Below, in pieces: positions 53,039 through 61,942 of a stretch of 64,000 nt of DNA (its first letter is position 1; the number at the start of each line of letters is the position of its first letter). The notes under the pieces were generated by a model that saw only the letters and a program-made list of their open reading frames with translations, made no database searches and had not been told where the DNA came from. The stretch is from Pseudomonadota bacterium. Its GTDB lineage: Bacteria; Pseudomonadota; Gammaproteobacteria; Burkholderiales; SG8-39. Made by a program: the position numbers and the translations under genes. The stretch lies in NCBI GenBank assembly GCA_027624175.1, contig JAQBXT010000002.1, positions 1 to 64,000 on the forward strand. Reading direction: 5' to 3'.

Positions 53039-54265
53039 ATGACGCCGCCATCGGTCTACGCGCAACGCATGCTGGACGCCGCGCGCGCATGCCTGGTGGT
53101 GACGGCCGCCTCGCTGCCGCTGTCTACCGCCGCGACCAATGCTTTCGCGGTGCTCGCCTTCTTGTGCTGGGCGCTTTCCGGACAATGGCGGCCGGCGTTC
53201 GGCGCCATTGCCGCCGAGCCCGTCGCCTGGCTCGGCTACGTGCTTTTCGCAGCTTTGGCGGCGGGGATTGCATGGTCGCGCGTCCCGGCGCAGGAGGCGG
53301 CAGGCGCACTCCTCAAGTACAGGGAACTGCTGCTGTTCGGCATCACCATGTTCCTGTTCGCCGACGCGCGCTGGCGCGCAAGGCTGCTGGGCGCGTTCTT
53401 CGCGGGGACGCTGGTGTTGCTCGTGCTGTCCTATGCGATCCGGTTCGGCCTGCTGCACTACGCCGACGAGCGCGGCTTCTCGAGCGCCGAGAACGCGGTG
53501 CTGCTGAAGAACCCCATCACCCACGGCTTCATCGTGAGCCTGCTTGCCTTCGGCGCCGCCGTCTACGCGCTGCGCTGCGCCGGCTGGCACCGATGGGCTT
53601 TTGCACTGGTCGCGTTTCTCGCAGCAGTCAATGTGTGGTTCGCGGTACAAGGGCGCACGGGCTACGTGGTGATGACGGTGCTGTTCCTGTGGTTCGCGTA
53701 CTCGCGCTGGTCGCTGAAAGGCGTCGCCGCAGCGGCAGTGGGCCTCGCCTTGCTGTTGGCCGCGGCATATCAGTGGGCACCTGTGTTCCAAACGCGCGTC
53801 AGCCAGGTCGTGGCAGAAGCACACGACTACCGCTACCAGGCGCATCCGGGCGAGACCTCCATCGGTTCGCGGCTGCATTTCTGGAACAGATCGGCGCAGT
53901 GGATGGCACGGCATCCGCTTCTTGGCGCGGGAACAGGCGGCTGGAGCGAGGCCTTTTACGAAGCCACCGAAGGCGAGGACGGATTCATGCACAACCGCGA
54001 TCGCAATCACCCCCACAACGAGTACGTCCACCTCGCGGTGCAGTTGGGACCGTCCGGGCTGGCACTGTTTATCGCCTTGCTCGTCGTTGCGTTTCGCCGC
54101 GCTGGCCGCCTGTCCGGAGAATACGCCGTGCTAGCGCAAGGATTCATTCTCGCTTTTGCGGTGGGATCACTGTTCAACGACCTACTCTTCGACACTACCG
54201 AAGGCCACATGTGGGCGGTGCTGGGCGGAGCGCTGTTCGGCGCCGCGCCGCGCAAGGAAAGTTGA
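53039..54265 (+). CDS. O-antigen ligase/polymerase family membrane protein
   Basis: A 408-residue polytopic inner-membrane protein (10 or more hydrophobic segments) with the large periplasmic loop of the Wzy_C/WaaL family: SRLHFWNRSAQWMARHPLLGAGTGGW and NHPHNEYVHLAVQLGPSGL. The conserved arginine and histidine needed for ligase or polymerase activity are there. Whether it joins O-antigen to core or polymerises it cannot be told from sequence alone. Followed two bases later by a glycosyltransferase. Confidence 0.85.
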   Translation: MTPPSVYAQRMLDAARACLVVTAASLPLSTAATNAFAVLAFLCWALSGQWRPAFGAIAAEPVAWLGYVLFAALAAGIAWSRVPAQEAAGALLKYRELLLFGITMFLFADARWRARLLGAFFAGTLVLLVLSYAIRFGLLHYADERGFSSAENAVLLKNPITHGFIVSLLAFGAAVYALRCAGWHRWAFALVAFLAAVNVWFAVQGRTGYVVMTVLFLWFAYSRWSLKGVAAAAVGLALLLAAAYQWAPVFQTRVSQVVAEAHDYRYQAHPGETSIGSRLHFWNRSAQWMARHPLLGAGTGGWSEAFYEATEGEDGFMHNRDRNHPHNEYVHLAVQLGPSGLALFIALLVVAFRRAGRLSGEYAVLAQGFILAFAVGSLFNDLLFDTTEGHMWAVLGGALFGAAPRKES

Positions 54266-54267
54266 TC

Positions 54268-55119
54268 ATGCCGGCCTTCTCCATCCTGATCCCGAGCTGG
54301 AACAACCTGCCCTACCTGCAGCTGTGCGTGGAGAGCCTGCGCCGGCATTCCGCGCGCCAGCACCAGATTCTCGTACACGCCAACGACGGCAGCGACGGCA
54401 CGCGCGCCTGGCTGCGCGAGCAGGGCATCGAGCACACGGCGAGCGACGCCAACATCGGCATCTGCCACGCCGTGAATCTCATCGGCGAAAAGGCGCGCGG
54501 CGACTACGTGCTCTACCTGAACGACGACATGGTCGTCGCGCCGGGCTGGGACAGCGCGCTCGAGCGCGCCATCGCGCGGGTCGAGCGCCACGGCATGTTC
54601 CTGCTCTCGGGCACCATGATCGAGCCCGCGGGATCGGGCAACGCCTGCGTGGTGCTCTCCGACTTCGGCCGCCACCCGGCGCAGTTCGACCTCGCGCGCT
54701 TTGCGCGCGAGGCGCCGGCGCTGGCGCGCGCCGACTGGCTGGGCGCCACCTGGCCGCCGACGCTCGTCGCGCGATCGCTCTGGCACCAGGTCGGCGGCTA
54801 CAGCATCGAATTCTCCCCCGGCATGAGCAGCGACAACGATTTCTCCATGAAGCTCTGGCGCGCCGGCTGCCGCGTGTACCTCGGCGTCGGCGACAGCCTG
54901 ATCTATCACTTCTCCAAGACCTCCACGGACCGCATCCGCAAGAACGACGGCCGCCGCCAGTTCCTGATGAAATGGGGCATGACGCAGTCCGGATTCGACC
55001 GCTACTACCTGCGACGCGGCCAGGCTGCGCCCGCGGACCCGCTCCTGCCGGAACCGCAAGCCTCCTGGGGCCTGCGCTGGCAGACGATCAAGAGCGGGCT
55101 GCGGCGGCGCCTCGGCTGA
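54268..55119 (+). CDS. Glycosyltransferase family 2
   Basis: A 283-residue GT-A fold enzyme: FSILIPSWNNLPYLQLCVESLR, the donor-binding NDGSDGT, the metal-binding LYLNDDMVV, and GGYSIEFSPGMSSDNDFSMKLWRAG. It should add a sugar in the cytosol to a lipid-linked or core acceptor. Its last 32 bases overlap the 3' end of the convergent heptosyltransferase-like gene. Confidence 0.88.
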   Translation: MPAFSILIPSWNNLPYLQLCVESLRRHSARQHQILVHANDGSDGTRAWLREQGIEHTASDANIGICHAVNLIGEKARGDYVLYLNDDMVVAPGWDSALERAIARVERHGMFLLSGTMIEPAGSGNACVVLSDFGRHPAQFDLARFAREAPALARADWLGATWPPTLVARSLWHQVGGYSIEFSPGMSSDNDFSMKLWRAGCRVYLGVGDSLIYHFSKTSTDRIRKNDGRRQFLMKWGMTQSGFDRYYLRRGQAAPADPLLPEPQASWGLRWQTIKSGLRRRLG

Positions 55120-56179
55120 GCGCCTCGCGCGCCGCGTCGATGACGCGCGCCGCGCTCATGCGATCCAGGCACTCGCTGGCGCTTTCGCGATGGTTCTCGC
55201 AGCCCTCTTCCTGGCAGGGGACACAGGCAAGCGTCGGCTCCTGCAGCAGCGCGACGTTGCCGCGCCGCTGCAGCGCCACAACCTTTTCGTAGGGGCGCTC
55301 GAGGCCGCTCTTGGGCAGCGGTCCCCACAGGCACGGATCGGTCGGGCCGAACAGCGCCAGCGTCGGCGTGGCACAGGCCGCGGCGAGGTGCGTGGTCGCC
55401 GTGTCCGGACCGACGAACAGCGCGGCCCCGCGCAGCAGGTCCGCAGTCTGCGCGAAGCGCAGCCGCTCGCAAACGTCGGTAACCGGCGCTTTCGCCCCGG
55501 CCAGCACCTGCTGCACGTACACGCGCTCGTCCTCCCCGGGCCCGCCGGTGATCACCACGCGCAGGCCTTCGCCATGCAGCCACGCGATCAGCGCATGCCA
55601 GCCCGCGGTATGCCAGCGCTTGTATCGGAAGCGCGGCGCCAGGTGCAGCACGGCATAGCGTTCGCGCGCGGCGTCGAATCCCAGCACGTCGCGCCAGGCG
55701 ATCGCCGGCATGCCGGCGGAGGGCGCGACGATCTCCGGCGCCCATGGAATGCCCATCGCTTGCGCGAGCGCCTGGTAGCCGAGCGGCCGCGCGAGCTCGG
55801 GCGGCGACACCACGCCGCGCTCCACCGAAAGCCGCTTCCACCAGCGCTTGTCCCACTGGGGCGGCAGGAGCCCCACGCGCCGCCTCGCCGCCAGCCAGCC
55901 AAAGATGTGCGGCCGGTCGGCGGTTTCCGCGACCACCGCCAGGTCGTACCGGCGCCACAGCCGGCGCCGCAGCGCCGCCTGCGGGCCTCGCGGTTCCGCG
56001 GTGATGACCCGGCGCAGGTCGGGATTGCCCTCCAGCACGCCCTCGGTGCCCGCGAACACCAGGGCGTCGATGGCCGCACGCGGATACGCGTTGCGCAGGG
56101 AACGGATAAGCGGCGTGGTGAGCAGCACGTCGCCCATGAAGCGCAGCGAGATGACGAGGATCGAGCCGGGCTCAGTCAA
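55088..56179 (-). CDS. Glycosyltransferase family 9 (heptosyltransferase-like)
   Basis: A 363-residue GT-B enzyme: ILVISLRFMGDVLLTTPLIRSLRNAYP at the N-terminus, VVITGGPGEDERV, the donor-site VGPDTATTHLAAAC and ALFGPTDPCLWGP, and a Cys-rich end (CVPCQEEGCENHRESASECLD) typical of GT9. Likely adds heptose to the LPS core. The start is a TTG at 56179 overlapping the btuB stop by eight bases; no better start lies before the conserved N-terminal motif. Confidence 0.88.
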   Translation of the reverse strand: MTEPGSILVISLRFMGDVLLTTPLIRSLRNAYPRAAIDALVFAGTEGVLEGNPDLRRVITAEPRGPQAALRRRLWRRYDLAVVAETADRPHIFGWLAARRRVGLLPPQWDKRWWKRLSVERGVVSPPELARPLGYQALAQAMGIPWAPEIVAPSAGMPAIAWRDVLGFDAARERYAVLHLAPRFRYKRWHTAGWHALIAWLHGEGLRVVITGGPGEDERVYVQQVLAGAKAPVTDVCERLRFAQTADLLRGAALFVGPDTATTHLAAACATPTLALFGPTDPCLWGPLPKSGLERPYEKVVALQRRGNVALLQEPTLACVPCQEEGCENHRESASECLDRMSAARVIDAAREALSRGAAAARS

Positions 56180-58241
56180 TCCTGAATTCCGCCGTGAAGC
56201 TCAGCGAGCGCCCAGGCAACGGGTACACGTTGTACCGATCGGGCGTGAAGTTGCTGCGCACCGCGTAAGTGTAGTACGCCTCATCCAGCAGGTTGTTCAC
56301 TGCCAAGGCGAGGCGGCCCCAGCCGAAGTCGCGCGCGAGTTTCAGGTCCAGCAGGGCGTAGGCCGGAATCTTCGCGCCCAGCGTGTTGGGCTCGTCGTTG
56401 TCCATGCGCTGCTCGCTCACCGCGGTCAGCGCCGCGGACAGGAGCATGCGTTCCCCCAGGTCCCAGGCGAGGCCGAGGTTCAGTTTGTGCTCGGGCACCA
56501 GGGGAACGCGCCTGCCCGAAATGTCCACGTTGGTGCCGAAAGACACGTTGCCGGGCAGCACGCCGCCACGAAAGCGCGCATCGGTATAGCCGTAGGCCGC
56601 GCTCAGGCGCAGCGCTTTCGCGACTTGCCACCAGGACTCGATCTCGAGGCCACGCCGGCGCGAGGGCGGCAGGTTGGTGTTGCCGATCCCGGCGGAAAAT
56701 GGATCGAGGTGAATTTCGTCCGTGATATCGGCCTGGAACAGCGAGCCGCGCATCGATGCGGCTTGCACGCGCCATTCGGCGCCTGCCTCGTGCGTACGCG
56801 CGTGCTGCGGGCGCAGGATCTGGAACTGCGCGTTGAACGCCGCGTCGCTCTCGTAGATCTCCTCCGCGTTCACGAAGCGGTAGCTGCGCCCGGCGCGTGC
56901 GAACCAGGCCCAGGCCGGCGACAGCGCCTGGCGCAGTCCGAGCTCCCAGGCATGCTGGCGCTGCGTTGCCTGCACCGCCGGCGCCTGCGAGCCGAATCCC
57001 GGGTAACCCGGTGAGGCGGGATCGAACGCGTCGCCCGCCCGGTACTTCACCTGTTCTTCGCGCCAGCCAAGCGTGAGCAGGCTCGAGGGCGACAGCTCGA
57101 CGCCATCCTGCAGGTAGATCGCCTGCGCGTCCTGGTTCACCCGCACGCGGTTCACCGGCCGCGCTAGATTCTGCTGCCGGTCGGCGCGGCGCGAGTCGTA
57201 GCGCCAGGCGTTGCTGTCGGCGCCGACGATCAGCCGGTGACGCACGCCGCCGAGTTGCAGCGGCAGGCGCACACGCGGGCCGATCGAACTCCACTCCAGG
57301 CGGTCGTCACGCGCCACCGGCCCCTGCTGGTCGAAATAGGAGCGCTGCGCCTTGTCGCGCCAGTCGAGATCGAGCTTGAACTCCGCGCTGCCCGCGAAAT
57401 ACACGAGCGTCGCGCCGGCGCGATTGCCGTCGCGCTCGGACCAGTCGTTCGGCGTCTGCGCGCCGCGCGGGTCCGTCACGTACTCGTTCAGACCGATGGA
57501 CGGCTGCACGGCACGCGCCCCGGGCAGGCGCATGTCCTGGTGGTCACTGCCAAAGCGCAGGTCTACGTAGCTCTCGCCCGGACCCCAGCGCATGTTCATC
57601 GCCAGGTTTTCCTGCTGGTTGCGGTTGTTGCGCCGGTAACCGTCGGCGTCGTATGCGTAGACCGAGGCGTTGATGCCGAAGGCCTCGCCGGCGAGGCTGC
57701 CGTAGAGTTGTCCCTCCGCCGTGCCGTAGCTCGCCATCCGGCCGAGCGTTTCGGCGCGCCGGCCCTGCATGAGCGGCGAGCGCGTGATGATGTTGACCAC
57801 GCCCGCCGTGGCGCCGTCGCCGTAGAGCACCGCGCCGGTGCCGCGCAGGATCTCGATGCGCTCGATGGCGGCGAGCGGGATCGCAGCCCACTGCACGCCC
57901 GAGAGGTCGAAATCGCTCAGGCGCCGGCCATCCACCAGCACCAGCGTGTTCTGCGCCCCGGTGATGCCGAATCCGCGCAGGTCGACGGCGGCGCCGGCCG
58001 CGTTGTTGCCGAAATAATCGCGCATCGCCAGCCCGGCCTGCGCGGACAGCAATTCCGGCAGCGTGCGCGCCGCGCTGCGCTCGATGTCCTCAGTGTCGAG
58101 CACCGTGACGCGCGCCGGCAGGCGGCGCGTATCCTCCGGGAAGCGTGTGGCCTGAATGATGACCGCGTCGCCGTTCGAACCCGGCTGTGCGAGTGCCGCC
58201 GGCGCGAGCGCGGCGAGCAGCGCGAGTGTTGCCATGCGCAT
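56172..58241 (-). CDS. btuB: TonB-dependent vitamin B12 receptor
   Basis: A 689-residue outer-membrane receptor. It has a signal peptide (MRMATLALLAALAPAALA), a TonB box-like GDAVIIQATRF, the plug domain (LPELLSAQAGLAMRDYFG, DLRGFG, NTLVLVDGRRLSD, IERIEILRGTGAVLYG) and a beta-barrel ending in an aromatic-rich C-terminus. The upstream cobalamin riboswitch is the main reason for calling it BtuB. The ATG at 58241 is chosen for the signal peptide; 58271 is an alternative. Confidence 0.9.
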   Translation of the reverse strand: MRMATLALLAALAPAALAQPGSNGDAVIIQATRFPEDTRRLPARVTVLDTEDIERSAARTLPELLSAQAGLAMRDYFGNNAAGAAVDLRGFGITGAQNTLVLVDGRRLSDFDLSGVQWAAIPLAAIERIEILRGTGAVLYGDGATAGVVNIITRSPLMQGRRAETLGRMASYGTAEGQLYGSLAGEAFGINASVYAYDADGYRRNNRNQQENLAMNMRWGPGESYVDLRFGSDHQDMRLPGARAVQPSIGLNEYVTDPRGAQTPNDWSERDGNRAGATLVYFAGSAEFKLDLDWRDKAQRSYFDQQGPVARDDRLEWSSIGPRVRLPLQLGGVRHRLIVGADSNAWRYDSRRADRQQNLARPVNRVRVNQDAQAIYLQDGVELSPSSLLTLGWREEQVKYRAGDAFDPASPGYPGFGSQAPAVQATQRQHAWELGLRQALSPAWAWFARAGRSYRFVNAEEIYESDAAFNAQFQILRPQHARTHEAGAEWRVQAASMRGSLFQADITDEIHLDPFSAGIGNTNLPPSRRRGLEIESWWQVAKALRLSAAYGYTDARFRGGVLPGNVSFGTNVDISGRRVPLVPEHKLNLGLAWDLGERMLLSAALTAVSEQRMDNDEPNTLGAKIPAYALLDLKLARDFGWGRLALAVNNLLDEAYYTYAVRSNFTPDRYNVYPLPGRSLSFTAEFRID

Positions 58242-58301
58242 GATGAGACCCAAGACCCTTCCTGGCGTCATCCCCGACGCCGCAAAGCGGTTGCCGTGAA
58301 C

Positions 58302-58512
58302 TGCAAGGCCGGTCTCCGGACTCGCGAGCAGGCGCTGGACGACGCGCCGGGCATGCCGCCTTCCCGTGGAACCAGCATCCACAGTGGCTGGGAGGCACGC
58401 CCCCTCGCTTACCGTTGCGGGGGCAGTACAGGGATCGCGGCCCGGCAAACATCGGGTCGCGCACCTGTTTCCCGTTTCATCCCCGCGGAGCGAATCTCCG
58501 CGAAGACACCTT
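58302..58512 (-). promoter_or_regulatory. Cobalamin riboswitch of btuB
   Basis: On the minus strand the leader has the conserved pieces AAACGGGAA near the 5' end, CCCGCAACGGTAA, the B12-box region CAGCCACTG, GGGAAGGC, and the closing GAGTCCGGAGACCGGCCTTGC. These are class I cobalamin riboswitch elements in the right order, ending about 60 bases before the btuB start. B12 should repress btuB. Confidence 0.93.
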
Positions 58513-58539
58513 GCAGCTGACTACGCGAGCGATTATACA
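58511..58539 (+). promoter_or_regulatory. Sigma-70 promoter of btuF
   Basis: TTGCAG (58511–58516), a 17-base spacer and TATACA (58534–58539). The predicted start lies at or next to the btuF ATG (58547), implying a leaderless message. Confidence 0.6.
58532..58537 (-). promoter_or_regulatory. -10 box of btuB, overlapping the btuF -10
   Basis: The minus strand reads TATAAT over the same bases as the btuF -10. A weak TTGCGC -35 lies 16 bases upstream. The start would be just before the riboswitch. Confidence 0.5.
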
Positions 58540-58546
58540 AACCGGC

Positions 58547-59425
58547 ATGGCGCGCGCAATGTTCCTCGTGTTGCTGCTGGCGGCCGCAGGCGCCGGCGCC
58601 GAAGTACGCGTGACGGACGACTACGGCCGCGAGGTGCGCCTCCCGGCGCCGGCCCGGCGCGTGGTCAGCCTCGCGCCGCACCTCACCGAGCTGATGTATG
58701 CCGCGGGTGCCGGCGCGCGCCTGGTCGGCGCGCTCCAGTACAGCGACTTTCCGCCCGCAGCGAAGCGCCTGCCGCGCGTGGGCAGCGAGGCCCAGATCGA
58801 CCTCGAAGCGCTGGTCGCGCTGCAGCCCGACCTGGTCGTCGCGTGGCCGAACGCCGGCAGCGCCGCGGCCGTGGAGCGCATCGCCGCACTGGGCATTGCG
58901 GTATTCCGTTCCGAGCCGCGCGAACTGGAGGACATCGCGCGTACGCTGGAGACGCTGGGGCGCCTGGCGGGCACCGAGGCCGCGGCGCTGGCGGCGTCCC
59001 GGGTGTTCCGCGCGCGCGCCGCGCGCATCGAGCGCCACTACGCCGCGAAACCGCGCGTGCGGGTCTTCTACCAGGTGTGGAACAAGCCGCTGATCACCGT
59101 GAACGGCGAACACGTGATCAGCAAGGCAATGCGCCTGTGCGGCGGCGAAAACGTGATGGCGGGACTGCCCGGCCTGGCCCCCGAGATCGATCGCGAACGG
59201 GTGCTGCGCGCCGATCCCGAAGTCATTCTGGCGAGCGGCGCCGGCGGCGGCCGGCCGGCCTGGCTGGACGAGTGGCGCGCCTTTGCGACCCTGGCCGCGG
59301 CGCGGGGCGACAACCTCTACGCCATCCGGCCCGAACTGCTGCAGCAGCACACCCCCCGGTTGCTGGAGGGCGCGGAGCTGTTGTGTGGCATTCTCGAGCA
59401 GGTTCGGGCCAAACGGACCCGCTGA
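58547..59425 (+). CDS. btuF: Vitamin B12 periplasmic binding protein
   Basis: A 292-residue helical-backbone metal receptor (peripla_BP_2) with a signal peptide (MFLVLLLAAAGAGA), then VTDDYGREVRLPAPARRVVSLAPHLTELMYA, PRVGSEAQIDLEALVALQPDLVVAW and VFYQVWNKPLITVNG. It is divergent from btuB and should hand B12 to a BtuCD-type importer. The nearest candidate is at 5.2–7.0 kb. It does not lie behind the riboswitch. Confidence 0.88.
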   Translation: MARAMFLVLLLAAAGAGAEVRVTDDYGREVRLPAPARRVVSLAPHLTELMYAAGAGARLVGALQYSDFPPAAKRLPRVGSEAQIDLEALVALQPDLVVAWPNAGSAAAVERIAALGIAVFRSEPRELEDIARTLETLGRLAGTEAAALAASRVFRARAARIERHYAAKPRVRVFYQVWNKPLITVNGEHVISKAMRLCGGENVMAGLPGLAPEIDRERVLRADPEVILASGAGGGRPAWLDEWRAFATLAAARGDNLYAIRPELLQQHTPRLLEGAELLCGILEQVRAKRTR

Positions 59426-59465
59426 CACATTCTGAGAAATCACATTCAGAACCGCTCCTTATTTC

Positions 59466-59494
59466 TTGACGCAGTAGCGATTTTGAAACATAGT
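59466..59494 (+). promoter_or_regulatory. Promoter of the zapB-like gene
   Basis: TTGACG (59466–59471), a 17-base spacer and CATAGT (59489–59494). The start would fall at the GTG of the next gene, again suggesting a leaderless message. Confidence 0.45.
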
Positions 59495-59501
59495 GTGCCG
59501 C

Positions 59502-59693
59502 GTGGAGGCGGAGTTCAACTCGCTCGAGTCCAAGGTCGCGCAGTTCGTCGGACTGTGCGAGCGCCTGCGCGCCGAGAATATTTCGCTGCGCCAGGAACTG
59601 GCGAGCGCCCGCAATGACGCCAAGCGCCTGAAAGACAAGATCGAGGGCGCCCGCAGCAAAGTCGAGCATCTGCTGTCGCGCCTGCCCGAGTGA
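59502..59693 (+). CDS. ZapB-like coiled-coil cell-division protein
   Basis: A 63-residue all-helical protein (VEAEFNSLESKVAQFVGLCERLRAEN...LKDKIEGARSKVEHLLSRL), heptad-like, matching small TIGR02449/ZapB-type proteins encoded before zapA. It likely helps position the Z-ring. The GTG at 59502 is preferred; another GTG three codons earlier is possible. It overlaps zapA by GTGA. Confidence 0.75.
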   Translation: MEAEFNSLESKVAQFVGLCERLRAENISLRQELASARNDAKRLKDKIEGARSKVEHLLSRLPE

Positions 59694-60022
59694 GCGCGAA
59701 CGACCGGCGTCCGGCGGACGGCGCCAAGACCATCGAAGTCAATCTGCTGGGGCGCAGCTACCGCGTCGCCTGCAGCGACAGCGAGCGCGAGGCGCTGCTG
59801 CAGGCGGTCGCCTACCTCGAAGGAAAGATGGGCGAGATCAAGAAAGCCGGCAAAGTCGCGGGCACCGAGCGCATCGCCATGATGGCGGCGCTCAACGTTG
59901 CGCACGAACTGTTGTCGATGCGCCTGGGCGAGGGCTTTGACCTCGGCGCAGCCCGGCGTAGAATCGGCGGCATCGAGGCGATGCTGGAAGCGGCGCTCGC
60001 CAAGCAGGAGAAGTTGTTCTAG
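59690..60022 (+). CDS. zapA: Cell division protein ZapA
   Basis: A 110-residue FtsZ-ring stabiliser: IEVNLLGRSYRVACSDSEREALLQAVAYLEGKM at the N-terminus, TERIAMMAALNVAHELL, and a C-terminal coiled coil. The GTG at 59690 overlaps the previous stop. The 6S RNA gene follows, as in many proteobacteria. Confidence 0.93.
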   Translation: MSANDRRPADGAKTIEVNLLGRSYRVACSDSEREALLQAVAYLEGKMGEIKKAGKVAGTERIAMMAALNVAHELLSMRLGEGFDLGAARRRIGGIEAMLEAALAKQEKLF

Positions 60023-60033
60023 GCTTTGCTCCG

Positions 60034-60222
60034 ACGTTCCCTGCTGTGTTCGACCGGGCTCTAATTTTCCGAACCGATAGCTTCCTTGGGTTGCGGACCC
60101 AGTGTCACTGTTGCGATCGTCCCTCCTTCGGGTGCCGGACGAACCTGAGGTGACCGGTAAGCGACCACCCTGATTAAGCACAGGGTTCGGGAGCAGAGCC
60201 CACCGGCATGCGCGGGGGACTC
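60034..60222 (+). ncRNA. ssrS: 6S RNA
   Basis: The 205-base gap between zapA and the EVE gene holds a sequence whose ends pair (GTTCCC near the 5' end with GGGGAC at the 3' end, and CGGGCTCT with AGAGCCC inside), forming the long, bulged 6S hairpin. Position after zapA is conserved in proteobacteria. 6S RNA binds sigma-70 RNA polymerase in stationary phase. Exact ends are estimated. The 3' end GGGGGAC also serves as ribosome-binding site of the next gene, so processing must separate them. Confidence 0.8.
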
Positions 60223-60227
60223 CACCA

Positions 60228-60686
60228 ATGCAGTTCTGGCTGATGAAGACGGAGCCCGACGAGTGCTCGATCGACGACGCGCTCGCCGCGCCGCGCCGCA
60301 TCACGCCCTGGAGCGGGGTGCGCAATTACCAGTCGCGCAACACCATGCGCGATCCGATGCGCGTGGGCGACGGCGTGCTGTTCTACCACTCGAACTGCGC
60401 TGAGCCGGGCATCGCGGGCCTGGCCGAAGTGGCGTCCGGCAGCCGCCCGGACCCCACGCAGTTCGACCGCAAGGGCGGCTATTACGATCCGCAATCGAAG
60501 CGCGAGGCGCCGCGCTGGGTGCTGGTGGACATACGTGCGCTGAAGAAAACCCGCCTGGTGCCGATCGCCGAACTGAAGGCACACAAAGCGCTGGCGAATA
60601 TGCTCACGCTGCGCCCCGGCAACCGGCTCTCGATCACGCCGGTGAGCGGCGCCGAGTGGCGCTACATCACCGGGAAACTGCTTTGA
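60228..60686 (+). CDS. EVE domain-containing protein
   Basis: A 152-residue single EVE domain (PUA-like): [47 protein letters not shown] and [11 protein letters not shown] proteins bind modified bases in nucleic acids; the cellular role of this small conserved form is unknown. It is translated with hemE through a TTGA overlap. Confidence 0.9.
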   Translation: MQFWLMKTEPDECSIDDALAAPRRITPWSGVRNYQSRNTMRDPMRVGDGVLFYHSNCAEPGIAGLAEVASGSRPDPTQFDRKGGYYDPQSKREAPRWVLVDIRALKKTRLVPIAELKAHKALANMLTLRPGNRLSITPVSGAEWRYITGKLL

Positions 60687-61756
60687 ACAACGACAGCCTG
60701 CTGCGCGCCCTGGCGCGCGAGCCCACCAGCCATACCCCGGTCTGGCTGATGCGCCAGGCCGGGCGCTACCTGCCGGAATACAACGCGACGCGCGCGCGCG
60801 CGGGCAGCTTTCTCGCCCTCGCCAAGTCGCCGGCGTTCGCCACCGAGGTGACCCTGCAACCTCTGGAGCGCTTTGCGCTCGATGCCGCGATCCTTTTCTC
60901 CGACATCCTGACGGTGCCCGACGCGATGGGGCTCGGCCTGTACTTCGCGGAGGGTGAAGGCCCGCGTTTCGAGCGGCCGCTGCGCGACGAGGCGGCGATT
61001 CGCGCCCTCGCCGCGCCCGACCCGACGGACCGGCTGCGTTATGTGCTCGACGCGGTGCGCGAGATCCGCAAGGCGCTCGCCGGCCGGGTGCCGCTGATCG
61101 GCTTTTCCGGCAGCCCGTTCACTCTCGCCTGTTACATGGTGGAAGGTTCCGGCAGCGACGATTGGCGCGCGCTGAAGACCATGCTCTACGCGCGGCCGGA
61201 GTTGCTGCACCGCATACTGGAAGTGAACGCGCGTGCAGTGACCGACTACCTCAACGCACAGATCGAAGCGGGCGCGCAGGCCGTGATGATTTTCGACACC
61301 TGGGGCGGCCAGCTCAGCCATGCGGCCTACGAAGAGTTCTCACTCGCCTACTCGCGCCGCGTGATTGCGGCGCTGACCAAGGAAAGCGGCGGGCGCCGCG
61401 TGCCCTCGATCCTGTTCACCAAGGGCGGTGGCGTGTGGCTCGAGGCCATCGCTGCCAGCGGCTGCGACGCGGTGGGTGTCGATTGGACCGTGGATCTGGC
61501 TGCCGCACGCACGCGCGTCGGGACGCGCGTTGCGTTGCAGGGCAATCTCGATCCGGCCGCGCTGTTTGCGCCGCCCGAGCGCGTGCGCGCGCACGTGCGA
61601 CGCGTACTCGATGCCTTCGGCAGCGCACCGGGTCATGTCTTCAATCTCGGGCATGGCATCGCGCCGAAAACTCCGGTGGAAAGCGTCGCCGCGCTCGTGG
61701 ACGAAGTGCGCGCTTACAGCGCGAAGATGCGCGCCGCTGCGCAAACAAAGACTTGA
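60683..61756 (+). CDS. hemE: Uroporphyrinogen decarboxylase
   Basis: A 357-residue heme-pathway enzyme: [22 protein letters not shown], the active-site [39 protein letters not shown], and the C-terminal [14 protein letters not shown]. The start is a TTG at 60683 overlapping the EVE stop. Length is normal (family about 355). Confidence 0.95.
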   Translation: MNNDSLLRALAREPTSHTPVWLMRQAGRYLPEYNATRARAGSFLALAKSPAFATEVTLQPLERFALDAAILFSDILTVPDAMGLGLYFAEGEGPRFERPLRDEAAIRALAAPDPTDRLRYVLDAVREIRKALAGRVPLIGFSGSPFTLACYMVEGSGSDDWRALKTMLYARPELLHRILEVNARAVTDYLNAQIEAGAQAVMIFDTWGGQLSHAAYEEFSLAYSRRVIAALTKESGGRRVPSILFTKGGGVWLEAIAASGCDAVGVDWTVDLAAARTRVGTRVALQGNLDPAALFAPPERVRAHVRRVLDAFGSAPGHVFNLGHGIAPKTPVESVAALVDEVRAYSAKMRAAAQTKT

Positions 61757-61757
61757 C

Positions 61758-61766
61758 TTATGCACA
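61758..61766 (+). promoter_or_regulatory. DnaA box 1
   Basis: TTATGCACA, a perfect TTATNCACA 9-mer, two bases after the hemE stop. Confidence 0.7.
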
Positions 61767-61865
61767 AAGAGACGTTCTCCCCGGGCAAATTGCGCTTTCG
61801 TGTCGATACTTCCGGGGCATGGGAGTAAGCTATTGAATCACCGGCACAATTACTGATCTCTGCCA

Positions 61866-61910
61866 GGGCGCACCCGGGGCGGCCTGATGCGGCCGCCCCG
61901 CATGGCGCCC
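61866..61910 (+). terminator. Large GC hairpin after hemE
   Basis: GGGCGC...GGGGCGGCC, loop TGATGC, GGCCGCCCC...GCGCCC: a perfect nine-pair inner stem plus a six-pair outer stem. No T-run follows, so it may be a factor-assisted terminator or a structural element between the DnaA boxes. Confidence 0.5.
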
Positions 61911-61921
61911 TCATGACTGAT

Positions 61922-61942
61922 TTATTCACAGTCTTATCCACA
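61922..61942 (+). promoter_or_regulatory. Tandem DnaA boxes 2 and 3
   Basis: TTATTCACA (61922–61930) and TTATCCACA (61934–61942) are perfect 9-mers in the same orientation, three bases apart. They lie about 140 bases before priA in a 324-base gene-free gap (61757–62080) that otherwise holds box 1, a hairpin and a possible 22-codon frame at 61760–61828. Confidence 0.75.
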
